NCBI GenBank assembly: GCA_964598845.1
Contig: CAZRDM010000036.1
Location: forward strand, 1-12,518
DNA length: 12,518 nt
Direction: 5' to 3'
DNA from: FEN-987 sp964598845
GTDB taxonomy: Archaea; Thermoproteota; Bathyarchaeia; 40CM-2-53-6
The translations under genes were made by a program, and so were the position numbers. Positions 11,461 to 12,518 of the stretch are shown here, piece after piece. The notes under the pieces were generated by a model. That model searched no databases. It worked only from the letters and a program-made list of their open reading frames with translations, and was not told where the DNA came from. Positions within the stretch are counted from its first letter, which is position 1, and every line of letters begins with the position of its first letter.

Positions 11461-12218
11461 CTCTCAGCCCAGACATCTACAAGACAATCGTCAAAGTTGT
11501 GAATGAACGCGTAAAGGAAATCAAAGTCACCAGGAACGAGTATGACCGCCTCAACAAGAACCTGAACAAGGTTACAGCCAGTATCACCAAGTTGACGGAA
11601 GCCCAGAGACGAACTGAAGAGAGATTGGGAGAGCTCGCGGAGGCGCAGAAACGAACAGAATTCAACCTTTCCACCTTGGGCGAACGCGCGACGAGTCTTG
11701 AGGCTGTGATCCAAAGCTTGGTTGAAGCCCAGAAGCATACCGAAGAGAGGATAGGTACGCTCAGTTCCGTTGTTGAGAAATTGGCCAAGGCTCAAGATGA
11801 AACACAGAAAGGATTAGTTGACCTTCGAGTTGCTGTAGGTTCCCTTGCCGACACGGTCGGTTTTTCGCTGGAAGATATTGCCAAGGTGGTTGTCCCGGGT
11901 TGGCTCCAAAGACATGAGCAGATCAGCGTCGAGAGGCTTGAGCGGAGGCATATCCAAATAAACGGAAAGTATCTTGTAGAAGTGAATCTCTATGGGGAAG
12001 GCAGCAAAGACGGCGAGCAGATAACTATACTAGGTGAATCGAAGTCTAGGATATTCGGCGGCGATGTTGAAAGCTTCTCCATGAACATGGCCGATGTCCA
12101 ACGTCAGATGCCAGGAAAAAGGTTCCTCAAAGTCCTCTTCGGTTTCTATATCCATCCATCAGCCCAAGAAGCCGCCAAGAAACATGAAATAAGGGTCATA
12201 GCTTCCTACGAAAAATAG
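11457..12218 (+). CDS. Coiled-coil protein with PD-(D/E)XK nuclease-like C-terminal domain (DUF3782-like)
   Basis: 253 aa. Residues 1-20 are a short helix (ALSPDIYKTIVKVV). Residues 25-130 are a long coiled coil with a repeating LxEAQxRTEERL unit (about 47-58, 61-72, 89-100 and 110-121). Residues 150-253 form an alpha/beta domain with Glu175 (YLVEVNLYG), Glu194-Ser195-Lys196 (ILGESKSRI), then a helix (MADVQRQMPG) and the strand LFGFYIHP: the order expected for a PD-(D/E)XK-type fold, with ExK as the signature. Such proteins are common in archaea, often in several copies; the nuclease activity is unproven. TTG at 11457 is the only start near the conserved N terminus. The hairpin terminator at 12335-12365 follows. 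Its 5' end coincides with the truncation point of the endonuclease relic. Confidence 0.86.
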   Translation: MALSPDIYKTIVKVVNERVKEIKVTRNEYDRLNKNLNKVTASITKLTEAQRRTEERLGELAEAQKRTEFNLSTLGERATSLEAVIQSLVEAQKHTEERIGTLSSVVEKLAKAQDETQKGLVDLRVAVGSLADTVGFSLEDIAKVVVPGWLQRHEQISVERLERRHIQINGKYLVEVNLYGEGSKDGEQITILGESKSRIFGGDVESFSMNMADVQRQMPGKRFLKVLFGFYIHPSAQEAAKKHEIRVIASYEK

Positions 12219-12334
12219 GTATGGTTCTTTGGTCTGACTGGGGATGGCCATTATTGCGAAAGCGCGACCCAACCCAAGCAGGCGAGCTTGCGGCACAAAC
12301 GGTTGAAAATGGCTTACCTTTGCGGTCTGAAAGA

Positions 12335-12365
12335 GTGTGGCATTTTTGTGCCACACCTATTTTTT
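12335..12365 (+). terminator. Hairpin plus U-tract terminator
   Basis: A perfect 8-bp stem, GTGTGGCA (12335-12342) and TGCCACAC (12349-12356), with loop TTTTTG, followed by CTA and then six T (12360-12365). It has the form of an intrinsic terminator, about 117 nt after the coiled-coil gene. The stretch between gene and hairpin (12219-12334) holds nothing else I recognise. Confidence 0.75.
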
Positions 12366-12518
12366 GTGGTTCTTTTGTGTTGCAGAACAAATCCCAAGAG
12401 TTAGGGAATTGAAAGACGTTCACGCAATCCTGTTCACGAGGCCAAGCACAAGAACTGCGGGGAGTTCAAATCAACCGCCGACGCTCATTATATCCGCGAC
12501 GCCTGCGGAATCCAGTTT
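12366..12518. other. Window end, no convincing gene
   Basis: A plus-strand frame from a TTG near 12408 stays open to the window end (LKDVHAILFTRPSTRTAG and on) and could be the 5' end of a gene, but there is no family signal or ribosome-binding site. A TATA-like CATTATATCC is seen near 12486-12495. Confidence 0.2.

Noticed and set aside
11418..11795. 125-aa minus-strand ORF
   Set aside because: Antisense shadow of the coiled-coil gene, whose heptad pattern and ExK motif identify the coding strand.
12455..12480. tRNA T-arm-like sequence (GAGTTCAAATCAACC)
   Set aside because: The flanking bases do not form a T-stem, and no acceptor or anticodon arm is present.
1..12518. CRISPR arrays or insertion sequences
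   Set aside because: No regularly spaced repeats, transposase or terminal inverted repeats were seen. The only mobile-element signals are the endonuclease relic and the tRNA introns.

Overview
The window looks archaeal, most likely from a TACK-group (Thermoproteota-like) lineage. Supporting signs are an archaeal pyrB/pyrI pair, a V/A-type ATP synthase F subunit, AT-rich TATA-like boxes, frequent TTG/GTG starts, and two tRNA genes with genomically encoded CCA and several bulge-helix-bulge (BHB) introns each. Multi-intron tRNAs are best known from Thermoproteales, but I cannot place the organism more precisely. An exact 100-N run (5077-5176) shows that this is a draft scaffold, so linkage across it rests on the assembly.

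Layout. 1-2660: a mostly minus-strand accessory stretch with two small unknown proteins (the second faintly arcadin-1-like), an F420-type luciferase-family oxidoreductase and two small unknown ORFs. 2793-2938: an initiator tRNA-Met gene in which I can place four introns. 2978-4012: a multi-pass membrane protein with a C-terminal zinc ribbon, convergent with an eight-cysteine zinc protein. 4091-4880: a VapBC toxin-antitoxin pair with inverted repeats upstream of vapB and a stem-loop after vapC. 4813-5256: no gene, including the gap. 5257-7527: a large NrdD-like protein with an N-terminal winged helix and an altered glycyl-radical site. 7541-8801: a winged-helix regulator followed by an overlapping HExxH protein, with a palindrome at the promoter. 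8875-10335: pyrB and pyrI transcribed divergently from one symmetric promoter region, instead of the usual pyrBI operon. 10367-10690: an isolated atpF. 10731-11001 (minus): tRNA-Gln(UUG) with a 170-nt anticodon-loop intron and a T-loop intron. 11035-11460 (minus): a decayed LAGLIDADG homing endonuclease. 11457-12218: a coiled-coil protein with a PD-(D/E)XK-like C-terminal domain, followed by a hairpin plus U-tract terminator.

The strongest non-routine signal is RNA-level. Two different tRNA genes carry T-loop introns at position 59/60 built on the same BHB core (TTCG paired with CGAA, GGCG paired with CGCC), which suggests related mobile or copied introns. A homing-endonuclease relic lies 34 nt upstream of one of them. 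The other notable items are the NrdD-like protein with the broken glycyl motif and the divergent pyrB/pyrI promoter.
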